This document shows, piece by piece, positions 1 through 10,953 of a stretch of 64,000 nt of DNA; positions within the stretch are counted from its first letter, which is position 1; every line of letters starts with the position of its first letter. The notes below the pieces were generated by a model, which searched no databases, had not been told where the DNA came from, and saw nothing but the letters and a program-made list of their open reading frames with translations. The position numbers and the translations under genes were made by a program. The stretch spans positions 195,968-259,967 of the forward strand of contig PDUO01000036.1 in the NCBI GenBank assembly GCA_003008705.1, in the 5' to 3' direction. Source of the DNA: Pezicula radicicola (lineage: Eukaryota > Ascomycota > Leotiomycetes > Helotiales > Dermateaceae).

Positions 1-359
1 GAAGCAGTCTCGGCACCAATCTTAATGCCCAGAGTATGATTATCACTGCCAACGGCCTTCTCGTCACCGCCTGCGGCCTTTCCTGGTTCAGGCTTGTTGT
101 CCTGATCCAATTCGAAATGGAACAAAAGGTCATCCACAGATGCTGTGGAGATGACTGAACCGGACTTCACTGAACCGTTATTGGGAACAGCAGTGTTGAG
201 GTTGTCTCGGTCGCTGGCCTCGCTAAAGTCGATGAGGTCGGAATTTTCAGAGACAGAAGCCCTGCGCGGTAGGCCATTTCCCGATGCTGTGATAATCTCC
301 AAGTTACTTTCCTCAGAGGGAACAGCGGAACGGTGGTCGGAGTTATCGAGGTTCGACAT
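1..359 (-). CDS. Partial hypothetical protein, 5' end of a gene running off the left edge
   Basis: An open frame starts at the ATG at 359 and stays open for 119 codons to the window edge. The start reads MSNLDNSDHRSAVPSEES. The product is Ser/Asp/Asn-rich and acidic, with no hydrophobic segment, so this part is probably disordered. I do not recognise it. The next genes on the same strand (2.6-11 kb) form a tandem family whose members also begin with acidic, Ser-rich leads before their conserved box. This could therefore be the lead of another member, but the diagnostic box would lie outside the window. Confidence 0.55.
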   Translation of the reverse strand, partial: MSNLDNSDHRSAVPSEESNLEIITASGNGLPRRASVSENSDLIDFSEASDRDNLNTAVPNNGSVKSGSVISTASVDDLLFHFELDQDNKPEPGKAAGGDEKAVGSDNHTLGIKIGAETA

Positions 360-2609
360 TCTATGCTGTTGCGTTAGTTAGGTTTCCCAAGATGACGAAT
401 AAGGCAAGCATCCAAAGGACCTTTCCAAGAAGGCAGAGGAGTAACAAATAAACCTACTTGAATGCGTGGTTGTGTAATCAAGCTGGTCTTTCCTTTTAGT
501 CGCCTGTTGATGATTAGTTTAAGTACCTAGCGAGTAGTCGAATTCGACGACTTACAGTAGAGCTGGAAGTTTTGTATCTGTTGTTGTGTTAGGATCTTGG
601 GGGCTTCGTAGAGAGAAACCTTGAACTGGTTGCTCGAAGTGCCGAATCGAATTCAAGCTTTTGGATTTCCCCAGATTCACTCCTGCGAGGAGAGTACGGC
701 TCGCTTATGTCACGTGGTTTCTACCTATTTGGACTTAGTTTTAAACAAAGCTTTGAGTAGAAGGGTTGTTTGGTTGTACTGTGCAGAAGATTACTTCAGA
801 GTGGCAAGTCTGTTGTTGAATTCCGTCTTGTGTATAGCTTTACAAGTACGGAGTGGGGCCCTGTTATGGCCATTCTAACTTCTTTGAACCGTCGATGTGG
901 CTGTTTTCACTTCCTGCAGATTCTCGTTTCCAGTGACGTCAAGGCAGCACATGATGTTTCTAGAACACCTGCCGTTGTTGGACAAATTAATCAGGTGAAA
1001 CATGACATAACTCTGAAACTTACCAATAAATAATTCTTAAATAATGAGTTCCTTGTTGGGTATATATCTACTTTTTAAATTATAGACCACTTAAATTCTC
1101 TCACTTTTTTTCTGCAGGTAAAAGCAAGCTACCTACTAAAATATGCAAAAGAAAATGTTGCCTTAGGGCTTCCAACGCAATATTGTGAGCATTTTATCTG
1201 CAATGATCAACTCAAGCTCTTTTTTTAATGGGAGATACTCCAGATTCTGTGTCAAACTATTATATCTAGAGAGAAAGAGGCCCTCAATTAAAAGCCAAGA
1301 GTTTTCAATTGACTTGCAATAGTAGGGGATTAAAGATATCTCACACAAATAACAAACTGTATTTAGTGACAAATTGACCTCGGAAAGACAACAACTGGCA
1401 GTAAACACAGCATATGAGTGACTAGAGTGGGAGTCTATGCGCAAATAATTTGCCGTAAAATAAGAAAGTTTTAAGCTTGTTATGGAAGGTGGCAATACTG
1501 CTTGTCCTTTTTCTAGCTCACCACAACTTTGTCTCATTCATGCTTGAATTCCGGCATTAGTATCCCACCGAAACTCTCATAGGCAATACTTTCATAAGGG
1601 AGAAAAAAAACTCGCTTAAACATGTCCTGAAATTATCTAAGATGCAGATGAAGGGTTGTTGACCCAAAATTTGCACATGGGTTAAAGTGCTCACAAGCTT
1701 TTGTGACTAGAGTTTGGCAAGATGCCATTTCATACAGTCTCAAAATTGGACTTAGCCACATAAGTTGAATATTAACCACCAGACATGAGATCCATAGTAA
1801 GCATGCTAATATATTAAAATGAGAAAACGAAAATTCTCTGGGCTTTCTGTCGATTGCTTTCTCATCTCCCTCAAACACGGGTAAGAATAGTATGGGTAAG
1901 AGTCGTATGTTAGTGCTGCTTATAAGCACAAGCAGATTGTAACTTGACTTCTTAGCAAAGGAACTTTCCCTATAGCTTGAAAGAAAGCAAGATTTCAAAG
2001 CTTCTAAACTGCTTGATTAAGAATCCCACTTCGTTCTAATTATCCTGCTAAGCAAGAAAACAATTTCGAGTGATTATATAAATCTAAATCCACATATTAA
2101 CCTACCAGTCAGTCACAGTGATAGGTGGAAAGCTCAGAGATCCTTGAAGGCGTAATTTTTCATGCTCTTTTAGTAAAATGCAGTCACGGACCAGCCATAC
2201 CGTCTTTCTAGAGGTCTCACTACAACCATGAGCCTTATTTTTGAAAAAATTCCACGACATATTACCTTGATGGCCATTTTTTCAACGGGGCCTTTTTAGT
2301 GGTATCTGCTAGAATTGCTGGGTATTACAAAATCAGGTCGGAGAAGGAGAACAAGTAGTTTTGCTAGCTGTTACTCTACAAAACTGCAGTGATGCGCCAA
2401 GTCTGACAGTGTCTAGATCTGGTATCAGGATGCTGCTGCACTGTAGCATCCAACTGATTGTCACATAAATTGGGTATTGCGAGAGCATAGAGCTGAGGGT
2501 GGGGGCGACGGACGGTCACTGCCAGAAGTTAGATTGCAAGTCCATCCTGAATGTCGGTATGTTCGTACTTTCCAAAAGGTTCAGTGAGCTTACATAGTGG
2601 CAGGAGCAA
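360..2609. other. Intergenic stretch, no supported gene
   Basis: This holds only short AT-rich open frames on both strands, including two of about 120 codons on the minus strand at 1163-1537 and 1633-1998. Their composition is irregular and neither shows a domain or a convincing splice pattern. I see no RNA gene or clear repeat. Confidence 0.5.
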
Positions 2610-3656
2610 TTAGTTCCTGACGCTGGCCTCTTGAGCAGTTGAAGCTCTCGTTGGGGGAAACATAACCTGGAGCGTGTTAAAGTGAGCCTCAGTCTCCTCG
2701 TTCAATCGACTAGCGACCATCATCGTTGCTAGAAGGTTGGACTTGGCTCTCGCCCACTCCTTTCGGGTGTCCTCGAAGTCAACCGCACCGTCTAGACATT
2801 CGGCTCGAAATATGTCAAAGTCCATCGTGACTCCGATCAACTTCTCATCGCTAGCTTTCTTCATGGATTGGTAGTTGGCCATACCCTGTCGTTCCATATC
2901 AGTCATATGTCGTGCCTCTTTGACCCAGCTTGGAGTGAACTCATTGACTTCTACTCCTAGCGGTCCCCAGACAGACCGACGTAGAGTTTGCGCGCCAGTT
3001 TCCCCAGCTGCAAGAAGTCGTGCTATTTCCATGAGGATAAGAGGACCCCGCCAGTAGTGCGTAGTACGACAGTTGGAAGAAGATCTCTCGGTGGCGGCTG
3101 CATCGACGAGCTTATCCATGAGATTTCCTTCGCGCTGGAGCACTTCGAGAAGCTTCTTTGTGCTTATGGCATATTCAGCAATGTTGAACGGAACAGCCGG
3201 TTGTTGTGATATATCACAATTAGCTTGAAGACTAGCCAGCTTGAACGTGGAACAGCCTGAATTTGCAGTTGCCTTCTTCATGATTAGTTTTCTGAACCAA
3301 GTAATTTAGGTGTGCGCAAACCGTACCTTGTCCTCTGCTGAATGAACAGCATACATAATATGACCAGTTCTTGCTATAGTATCATAGCGACTCCCCTTCT
3401 CCGACGTTCCAGCCCGTGCGCTGCTGCTTAAGTCACAATTCGTTTCAGCCTGGTTGTTGCCAAAATCCGTTGCATCTATTGACGTTATCTCGTTAACTTG
3501 TCCCGAGCTGGTAGCCAAGACATCGCCAGTTCGTTCCGAGTCGACAACTTCTGGGGTCTTCAAAAGAAATCCGTCAGAAGTAATTTCCCATTCGGCATTG
3601 ATGGATGCGGTGGATGTTTTGTTATTTTTTGTTTTAGGGGTTAACATTCTACTCAT
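2610..3656 (-). CDS. Tandem-family protein with RGPL / NEFTPSW boxes (member A)
   Basis: Two exons, 3327-3656 and 2610-3275, flank a 51-base phase-0 intron with a GTACGG donor. The product is about 331 residues. The first exon gives a Ser/Thr-rich acidic lead containing AEWEITSDG. The second carries the family signature: HYWRGPLILMEIARLL around residues 180-195, then VEVNEFTPSWVKEAR about 40 residues later. A charged helical tail with EWARAKSNLLATM follows. No signal peptide or membrane segment is seen. Members at 4.6, 8.8 and 10.2 kb share both boxes and lie in the same orientation, so tandem duplication is the simplest origin. I do not recognise the domain and assign no function. The acceptor choice rests on frame and is uncertain. 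Confidence 0.7.
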
Positions 3657-4608
3657 ATCAGCTCGCCATGCACCGAAATCGAGGAAGGTTATGGAGTATG
3701 CTAAGCAAGAACAAACCTACTTCGCCATTAGACTGTGGAAGTCTGGGAAAACACTGGACGAGTTTGAAATATTCGAAGCTTCGTTGACGTCCGAAGAAGT
3801 GGTGGAAAGAAGTTGAGAGTTATGCGTTTGAAATTCGGGTGGTTATTTTTCATGAGTATGAAGAAGTGTAGAGAGGCGCAGTAGAAGATAACGACGAGGA
3901 AGAAGTGCAGGTGAATATCACCTGATTTTCGATCCATGATGAGGCTTGAAAATACAATTCACTTGGGTAATTTTATCATGCCTCATAGGGAGTGAAAATA
4001 GAGATAATCACTTCAAGTTGGCAACCTCCTTGATGTGCCTATGAGTTCATGAAGCGTTTCAGTGGATGAAGCACTCCAATGCTTAGCGTGCTAGATTATT
4101 TAAGTTGGGTAAGTTACTCAAATATCAACCGGTTAAACTATACAAACCAACTGATTTACACAAACCAACGAAGTTCTTACAACACGGAGTAAACTCAACC
4201 CAAGTAAGCTACTTTGCCTAGATTCTTGGACTAGGCGATTCATGAGCACGTCGGCACACAACCGCTTTTAGCCTTTCTAATTATGGCAGTTGAGGTATTA
4301 TTCTTCCTAGTAGAAGTTATTAATAGAGCATCATAGATTGCCATATTACTGGCACGGTGATTATCAAGCTTCTCACAAAAAATATGGTAACAAGAATTGG
4401 TTTGCATCATCACGGAGGTACAGTTCCGTGGAAGCAAGGAAAACTGGATAAATGCTTTATACAACTCCTTTAGACCATGTAGAACCTGTTAATATATAGC
4501 TTAAGCAATTAATGTACGTGAAATATCCAGCGATATATTCCTAATCTACATTAAGACCGTTAAAGTAGAACCGGTAATAAGTGCTATACATATGCTGATG
4601 TTCCACCT
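3657..4608. other. Intergenic stretch, no supported gene
   Basis: This lies between members A and B of the tandem family. Only short chance frames are seen. Around 4,090-4,200 there are loose repeats of AAACCAAC and AGTTACTC-like words, which may belong to the dispersed degenerate repeat noted elsewhere in the window. Confidence 0.4.
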
Positions 4609-5145
4609 CTACTCCACTTCAACGTACGCCTTTACGTATTCCCTATGGAAACTTAATAGAAAACTAAGAACCCTCGGATAACCACTATCCAGGTCAGGAG
4701 CCATTTGATGTAGAATACATCGAGCAGCCCCCAAGAGAAACTTTTCTCGTTGAACATCCTTTAACTCCCAGCGCCTCTCCCCTTCCTCCGCAGCGAATTC
4801 CATTTGACGTGCGTAATATATCTCCAAATCATTTGTTTCTTCAATAATTATTTCATTACTTTGAATCGTCGAATCGATGAAACGTTGCTGATACTCGTCA
4901 TCGCCAGCCCGCTTTGGTCTGCTCTGAATGACCCATGGGGGGCTGAATTCGTTGATTTCAGTACCGTCCTGAGCTTGTATTGCCCTCTTAAGCCTTTGTA
5001 GATCCTCACTATCGCATTTCTTAATCATCTGAATGAGTTCAGGAAGACTGAGTGGTCCCCGATGAGAGATTGGCCTTGTGGTGGAACGTCTGATAGGTCC
5101 TGGTCTGCTATGCCAATCGCAAGCCCTTGTCGATGGTAGACCCAT
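4609..5145 (-). CDS. Tandem-family protein with RGPL / NEFSPPW boxes (member B)
   Basis: The ATG at 5145 gives 178 residues starting MGLPSTRACDW. The longer frame to 5223 is not preferred. A TATA box lies at 5371-5377, and a GTGAGT-to-CAG intron (5192-5241) would remove the upstream ATG from the leader, leaving this as the first start codon. The signature is HRGPLSLPELIQMIKK followed by GTEINEFSPPWVIQSR, then a charged helical tail with ERRWELKDVQREKFLLGAA. It lacks the long acidic lead of members A, C and D. Gly2 with Thr6 resembles an N-myristoylation signal. Function is unknown. It lies in tandem with members A, C and D on the same strand. Confidence 0.65.
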   Translation of the reverse strand: MGLPSTRACDWHSRPGPIRRSTTRPISHRGPLSLPELIQMIKKCDSEDLQRLKRAIQAQDGTEINEFSPPWVIQSRPKRAGDDEYQQRFIDSTIQSNEIIIEETNDLEIYYARQMEFAAEEGERRWELKDVQREKFLLGAARCILHQMAPDLDSGYPRVLSFLLSFHREYVKAYVEVE

Positions 5146-5191
5146 GTCTAACAGTTGCAAATTTATATATTGTCTAGTGGGTGGAAAGTAT

Positions 5192-5241
5192 CTGATTTTG
5201 AAATAAGTAATAAATAAAAGCATGATGATTTAACAACTCAC
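5192..5241 (-). other. Probable 5'-UTR intron of member B
   Basis: The donor GTGAGT and an acceptor CAG bound 50 bases in the leader of the gene at 4609-5145. The intron contains an out-of-place ATG that splicing would remove. Called from motifs only. Confidence 0.4.
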
Positions 5242-5370
5242 CGAACAGTTTTTGTCGTTTAGACCAAATGGAGCTTGTGCTTCTAAGGTCCCAAGCGAGT
5301 GTGGACCTGAAGTTTTGATTTTTGTGTGGACGGGAGGAATAGATTGTTCGAGGGAGAAAGGCACTGGCAA

Positions 5371-5377
5371 TTTTATA
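5371..5377 (-). promoter_or_regulatory. TATA box of member B
   Basis: TATAAAA on the minus strand, about 130 bases upstream of the predicted leader intron donor. A start of transcription near 5340 would follow. Inferred from position and sequence. Confidence 0.4.
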
Positions 5378-6877
5378 AGCAGCATTCAGTTCAATTTACA
5401 ATTTCCTTCTGCCATTAATTAGCGTAGTTTAGCTACTAAGCGGCTCTGTGGTCTAGTACTAATTGTTGGTGAGGGTGCAGTCTAATTCGCAATCCGACTG
5501 GGGATTTTCACTTTTAGCTCACTTTACTTCTAATCTCTGATTATCAATAAGATAATTAGCAATTCGAAGATTTTTTATCTCAGCTCTTCTTCTTCTTTTC
5601 TTTCCCTTTTTTTTGGACTGGTAGCGGGCTCCAAGACTCAGTTGTTGTAGCTTGCAAAGCCCTATGGTACTATAATGAAATTTTCATTGAGCAAGGCGAA
5701 GCTGCTGAAGTTTTGTATCTGAGGGTGATTATGCTTTTTAACAAAGAATCAAAGGTGATCAATAGCGGCCGAGTGTTAAGAATTTGTACAAGTTGCTCTA
5801 TTATCTCTCTTGTTATGATCACCTGCCGTGAAAATGATCATCACGTAACTCCTGAAAACCTGCAAAATTTCTATGTTTTTAGGCTGACACGTTTTAGAGT
5901 TTTGATTCATATTGTCACCGATTACGTTGAGGTTTGGACATATGTCAGTGAAGTACGGTATCTGCAAGCTTTGTTACTGCTCCATAAGAATCGAATTGTC
6001 ATGACTGGTCAAGAAAACAAATTATGTTTGACAATAACCTAAGCTTAAAATGTATTTGATTTTTGTGGCTAATATACAAAGGGACAAGAGAGCTTGAATT
6101 CTTTCTGTTGAAAACTCTAGAATATTCCTCGCCTTCGAGAAAGTCCGATGCACATCAGCGGTGCCACATAGGCCTGGAGAGATTATTCTGAAGTTGATAT
6201 CATATTTATAAGGCGAAGTCTGTTTTGCTAAGCGGCGACCATTTGTTGGTGTCGAAAATTTTAGGCAACGCTTTTCTCGACACACGACATGAATAACGGC
6301 AACGATCGATGACCCGCGCGAATCTGAGTCTTGTGATTCTCTTGAAGTTCCATATCACACTCAAGCTCAGCAACAGCGCAAGCTCTATCACCTGCGATCA
6401 CCTCCCATCTTCCACGCAACCTCCATAACCAAAAAAAAACAAACTGTCATCCTCCAAGACTAGGATCGATTTATGTTTATCATATCAACATCCGCACTCT
6501 TCACACCTATCAAAGTTATCATACGGACATACTTTCATCTGCGCACGATCTCGCGGGACCTTGACAGCATCTCCTCTGTGTGCACCAGCAAAGCCGCATT
6601 AACGTCTCGCCAACCTTTCAAGAGCAATCTCAAAACACTCTTGCGGAAGCTCTGATGCTGCGCTCCAAGGCAACTGTAAGACGATCTCTCCGGACAGAAT
6701 TCCTTGAACAAGCACATTGTCCACTCTCTTGTCTTTTAAAGCATGTGTACTGATCTTCATCTTCAACAGCTACTCCCTTAAGCGAACCAGTACGCACCGT
6801 GCTCTTCTCTTACCGATACTACCAACCAATCTTTCCCTTGCTGCGATAGCCAGCTCTCTATTACCTCGTACGCAAAG
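5378..6877. other. Intergenic stretch between member B and the F-box gene
   Basis: About 1.5 kb with no supported gene. A pyrimidine-rich tract lies at about 5585-5613. The 3' part, from about 6,300, is probably the promoter and leader of the plus-strand F-box gene. An open frame at 5713-6042 has no recognisable feature. Confidence 0.4.
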
Positions 6878-8163
6878 ATGCCCGGACTCTGCGATTGTCC
6901 TCCCGAAGTCATTGGCAAGATCGTTGATAGGCTTGACTGCCCCAGCGCCAAAGCTCTACGATTGACTTGCCGAACTGTAGAAAGGGGTTCCACATACCGA
7001 TTTGGGCGCAATTTCTGTCAGATCAAAGATGTTCACTTTCAGGACACTAGAATGGATGTTGCAACGGCAAGCCCAGGATTCACACTGGATGACTTAGAAC
7101 AGTTCTCAAAAATGAAGGACTTTCGTGGCGCAGTAAGAGATTGAACTTCGCTCCCATCCATCCGATCGACCTTGCTGTCCTAGCCATTTACCAAGGGCTT
7201 ACCGATAGTATCATGAAAAGTCCACGAGAATGGGGTTCGATTTGTATTCGCAGGCTGGGTGATATGCATCAGAGAATCAACAAGCTCGCCGAGATATTTG
7301 GTCAACTAAGCAACCTCGAAGAAGTCTCCATCTCCGATGTCACCAAGACACGCCCCTCTAGATATTTTTTAGACTACAAAGATGGTGCAACTATTGGCCC
7401 TATTGTCAACACAATTCTCGCTGCAATTGTTCAGAGTAGCAAGAATTTGAAGGGTCTGGAAATGTTAAGCTTTGAAGAAGCGTATCAAGGCGGTATTGAC
7501 GTCAGAGATTTGTACGTTCTGCAGTCCGGTTCAAACACCTTCGGCTCCCTCCGCACTCTGAGTCTCATTCTTAAAAACGGATGCGTCTATTCTGGATTGA
7601 ATGGTATTTCCCAGGGCCATGAAGCGTGGGAGTATCTTCCAAGTTTCCTGTCAACAACGCCCCATCTTGAAGAACTTCGACTTAAAATCAGATGGACGCA
7701 ATGGCGCGAGGACTCTGTCCATCTATTCAAGGCCATCGCAAAGAGCGTCGCACTTCCATCACTCAAAACTCTATATCTCGACAGTTTTGTTTTGGATCAA
7801 AAGGATATGACTACGTTCGCGGAGACCCACAAGGACTCCCTGGAGAATCTCAGTTTGTTAAATGTTTGGGTAAGGTCTGATGAAGACCCCACTTCGTTTT
7901 GGATTCTCTGCAGAGACCTTCGGGACAAACTAAATTTAAAGACTTTATCCATAATGAACAACGACACAGATGATGGGCATATAATTTTTGAAAACCTTAG
8001 TTATAATTTCGTTTTCAAAGATGTTACTGATGAGCTCAGAGAGGATAGTTGGGAATTAGTTCACTGGGCTGACGCCGACGATAAGGTCAGCATTAACGAG
8101 TCTCTTGACTTCAAGACGGCAATGACCGAGCTCATCAACGGTATCACTGTCATAGAGGATTGA
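6878..8163 (+). pseudogene. F-box / leucine-rich-type protein gene with a one-base frameshift
   Basis: The first part (from 6878) starts MPGLCDCPPEVIGKIVDRLD and continues SAKALRLTCRTVE, a typical fungal F-box: a Pro-x-Glu-[IV] helix, then a Leu-Arg-x-[TV]-Cys-[RK] turn. F-box proteins link substrates to SCF ubiquitin ligases through Skp1. The second part, in the next frame to 8163, has leucine-rich stretches (NLKGLEMLSFEEAY, SLRTLSLILK, LEELRLKIRW, SLKTLYLDSF). The frame breaks at about 7139-7141, where FRGAVRD meets a stop while the other frame gives LNFAPIHPID. A GT-AG pair at 7133-7183 exists but does not restore frame. So this is a recent pseudogene, a sequence error, or a gene with a less obvious splice. 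Plus strand, unlike its neighbours. Confidence 0.65.
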
Positions 8164-8775
8164 GAATTATTAAGCAGATTGGTGGAATGATATTTGAGAG
8201 ACGTTTCGGCTGGACTGCTTTTTGTAATAGAACTGTAAAAAAATATCGAGGACGCACGAAAACTCCAATATCAAAGATCTTACTTGATTGATGCAAACCA
8301 AAGTAACTTCCACGAGATTCTACATCGCCTCATAACTGCTTCAATACCTTGAGTAGTTGGCTTGACTTGATTAACTGACTTAACCTAGATATTTCGCTTG
8401 AACCGAACAACATCATCTACGCTTAAGTGACGGCCGTGAAACTACTATACATTCAACCTGTATCTGTTTGTACATCTTGGTTTATGCTTATCATCCCGTA
8501 GAGAATGTCCCACCGATTCAAAAAGGAAAGATGTATATGGGTTGCTCAATCAAGAGAGTCATTGACGTAGGCCTGGGCTTCATTCTTGAATTAAATGGTA
8601 TAGAGCACCATTGGTCATATTCTCCCCTTAAAAGCACCCATTGCACCCTTATTACCAGCCACTATGCCATATTCTAGCTCAATCTTTTGTACTCTTGTCT
8701 TTCTCGATGATACCCAGTGAGAGTCGTCTTCAAAATGATTGTTAGTGCGATATCCCGGGATAAGCATGGCGGAAC
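8164..8775. other. Intergenic stretch
   Basis: Convergent 3' ends of the F-box gene and member C. At 8,350-8,400 there is a GAGTAGTTGGCTTGACTTGA-like run similar to the dispersed degenerate repeat seen elsewhere. No gene supported. Confidence 0.4.
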
Positions 8776-9402
8776 CTACTTGTTTAGCATGACCTCAGCT
8801 TTCTTTGCAGATTCCCAAGCAGCTTTATCATGGATCCACTTTCTCCATACCTCCTGTGTATCATGTGAATCCCCAGGGAAGTTCCGTTCTTGAAAGACGC
8901 TGATATCGGAATAGAGGTGCTCTAAAGCTTTATCCTTTTCTTCCTTTGCTTGCAGAAGGATCTTCTCTGTGTCCGCTTCGTTCTTTGTCTTCTTTGTCCT
9001 GCCGCTAATGATCCATGGCGGGGTGAATTGATTGATGACTGCACCAGTTCTTCCATGTATGTATGCATTGAGTGTATCATAATCTTTTGTGGCCATGATG
9101 TGCATCATCTCTTCATGAGTCAGCGGTCCGCGCCATCGGCAGAGAGCCTCAGCACTCTCCTTCACGTCTACTTTGGAAGCTTCGGCCAATTCATTGTCGT
9201 CGGCAAGATCGTCCGCGACATCTTCGTAATCAGGGCTTTGATCCTTTTGGTTTTCTGTGATTTGACTATTGGTGCCCATTGACTGCTTGCTCTGGGGATC
9301 ATCGCCTGGGTTTTCGCTGTCTATTATGCCCCATCCATCCCTAAAGTCCACGGAGACACTCTCATTGCTATCGGATAGAACTTGGCTCTGTGCGCCACCC
9401 AT
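8776..9402 (-). CDS. Tandem-family protein with RGPL / NQFTPPW boxes (member C)
   Basis: A single open frame of 208 residues starts MGGAQSQVLSDSNES. Gly2 and Ser6 fit an N-myristoylation signal, so membrane attachment is possible. An acidic lead contains RDGWGIIDSENPGDD, which matches a short Trp motif in members A and D. The signature is CRWRGPLTHEEMMHIM at about residue 88, then GAVINQFTPPWIISGR. A charged helical tail follows, with EVWRKWIHDKAAWESAKKA. No known catalytic motif is visible. The C-terminal stop lies inside a GTAGGT sequence, so a further 3' exon cannot be excluded. Function is unknown. Confidence 0.75.
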   Translation of the reverse strand: MGGAQSQVLSDSNESVSVDFRDGWGIIDSENPGDDPQSKQSMGTNSQITENQKDQSPDYEDVADDLADDNELAEASKVDVKESAEALCRWRGPLTHEEMMHIMATKDYDTLNAYIHGRTGAVINQFTPPWIISGRTKKTKNEADTEKILLQAKEEKDKALEHLYSDISVFQERNFPGDSHDTQEVWRKWIHDKAAWESAKKAEVMLNK

Positions 9403-10248
9403 TATTGCAGGCGGTGACTTGAAAATTGCTTTGTGGGTTGGATTGGTTTAGAAGCTGAAAGCGTATCAGCGCGTCGCGTGCGTTAAAAGCAGCGTGATTT
9501 CAGGAGACCTGGAGAGAAAGGGTAAGCGGTAAGCGAGGCGGTACAGATGTAAAATGCTCTGCAAGACTTGGGAAAGAATAGATAGGTACTTTGAAATACG
9601 TTTTTACCTTTGCGTCGGATAAAGCCTCGGGCTTTAAATTCTTGTCCGTGCGAATGCGCCTGTATTTTTGAGAGATTTGGAGGTTTTGGTGGAAGTTGGA
9701 ATGCAAAAATTTCGAATTGCGACACACAGCAACTCAAATGCTATGGTAGTTGGGGGCAATAAGGAAAAGTGGAATCGCAATAAGAGGCATTGAAAGTAAT
9801 AATTAAATATGCTTCTATAAGATCTATTTTTAATCAACTAGCCAGTCTAAATAAGAATTCCTCTCGACGGAGCTAAAATTTAGCGTCGAGAATATTTGGT
9901 GTGTATTCCATGTGCATTTACAAATAGAACTAAGTAATCGTACGGTATTTAGTAGTTGGATAATAGCCATGTCCGGCACATGATGATGATGGACAATCGA
10001 GAGAACATAGAAGGGAACCTAATCAGTCAATGGTTGAAGAGGACTTTCACTTAGATCATATAAAAAGTCGTAAGATAAATATTGGGCTACAACAAGTTTG
10101 CATACTCAGAGCCCAGAATGGCATTTTCTAAGGTCGCCAAGACACAATTTCCCATAGAGACGGTTGCCTTGCTTTAGGACAAACTTTGTAGGACATACAT
10201 TGAAAGGCGCACCTAGTTACCGATTCGCGGAGGCAGACTCCCGAGCAA
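9403..10248. other. Intergenic stretch between members C and D
   Basis: About 0.85 kb. Short minus-strand frames at 9483-9837 show no domain. Nothing else supported. Confidence 0.4.
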
Positions 10249-10953
10249 TTACTTTCCGAGCATTCTTCCAAATCCTTCGAATATAAGCTCACCAGACTGT
10301 ACCATGTCATCTTCGGCTTTCTTAGCCAAGAGCCAAAGACGCATCTCCCTAGCCCACTTTTGCTCGACAACTTCCAGACTCATATCTGTACCCACAAATC
10401 CCTTTTTGAAGACCTCGAAATCTTCCGCATTAATTCGAAAGATCTCGTCGGCCATTGTCTTCTTGGAAATAAGCCGCTTCTCTTCTATAATATCGTCATT
10501 GGTTTTGGCACGGCCTTCGGCTTTCCAAGCAGGGGTGAATACGTTGATGTCAATCCCTAGCCTACCTCGTACATATTGGTTCAAGACACCCCGCTGGCCA
10601 GATGCTATAAGCGCTAAAATCTCCTTATGGGTGAAAGGACCACGCCAGACATGGGCGCATTTGATAGATGTGGGGGTAGATCTCTCGGAGGTTCCTAGCA
10701 TTGTTGCATTGTCTTCGGGTATCTTTGTAAGGTCAGTATTGACAATCGCAAACTCGTTGTCGTTGGACATTTCCACGAAAGGCTCAGCGAGTCTACGAGC
10801 TGTACTCATGACGTAGTTCATAATGTATGGAACCTTCTTCTTAAAACCAAAGGCGAGGTTCTCGGGCTTAATGGGTGCAAAGTTTTCGCTCTCCAACATG
10901 CTCCAGTCGGACGCGACCGAAGCAACATCATCGTCCTCTCTACATGGCGCCAT
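10249..10953 (-). CDS. Tandem-family protein with RGPF / NVFTPAW boxes (member D)
   Basis: A single open frame of 234 residues. The lead holds SVASDWSMLESENFAP, the same short Trp motif as members A and C. The signature is HVWRGPFTHKEILALIAS at about residue 107, then GIDINVFTPAWKAEGR. The tail has VVEQKWAREMRLWLLAKKA, closely parallel to the tails of A (EWARAKSNLLA) and C (VWRKWIHDKAAW), which supports a conserved second helical part of the domain. No signal peptide. It is the right-most of the four tandem copies; the next gene downstream in coordinates is a RING protein on the same strand. Function is unknown. Confidence 0.75.
   Translation of the reverse strand: MAPCREDDDVASVASDWSMLESENFAPIKPENLAFGFKKKVPYIMNYVMSTARRLAEPFVEMSNDNEFAIVNTDLTKIPEDNATMLGTSERSTPTSIKCAHVWRGPFTHKEILALIASGQRGVLNQYVRGRLGIDINVFTPAWKAEGRAKTNDDIIEEKRLISKKTMADEIFRINAEDFEVFKKGFVGTDMSLEVVEQKWAREMRLWLLAKKAEDDMVQSGELIFEGFGRMLGK

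Noticed and set aside
1163..1998. Two minus-strand frames of about 120 codons
   Set aside because: AT-rich, irregular composition, no domain, no start context or splice support; likely chance.
10304..10816. Plus-strand open frame of 170 codons
   Set aside because: Antisense shadow of member D, which has the family signature on the minus strand.
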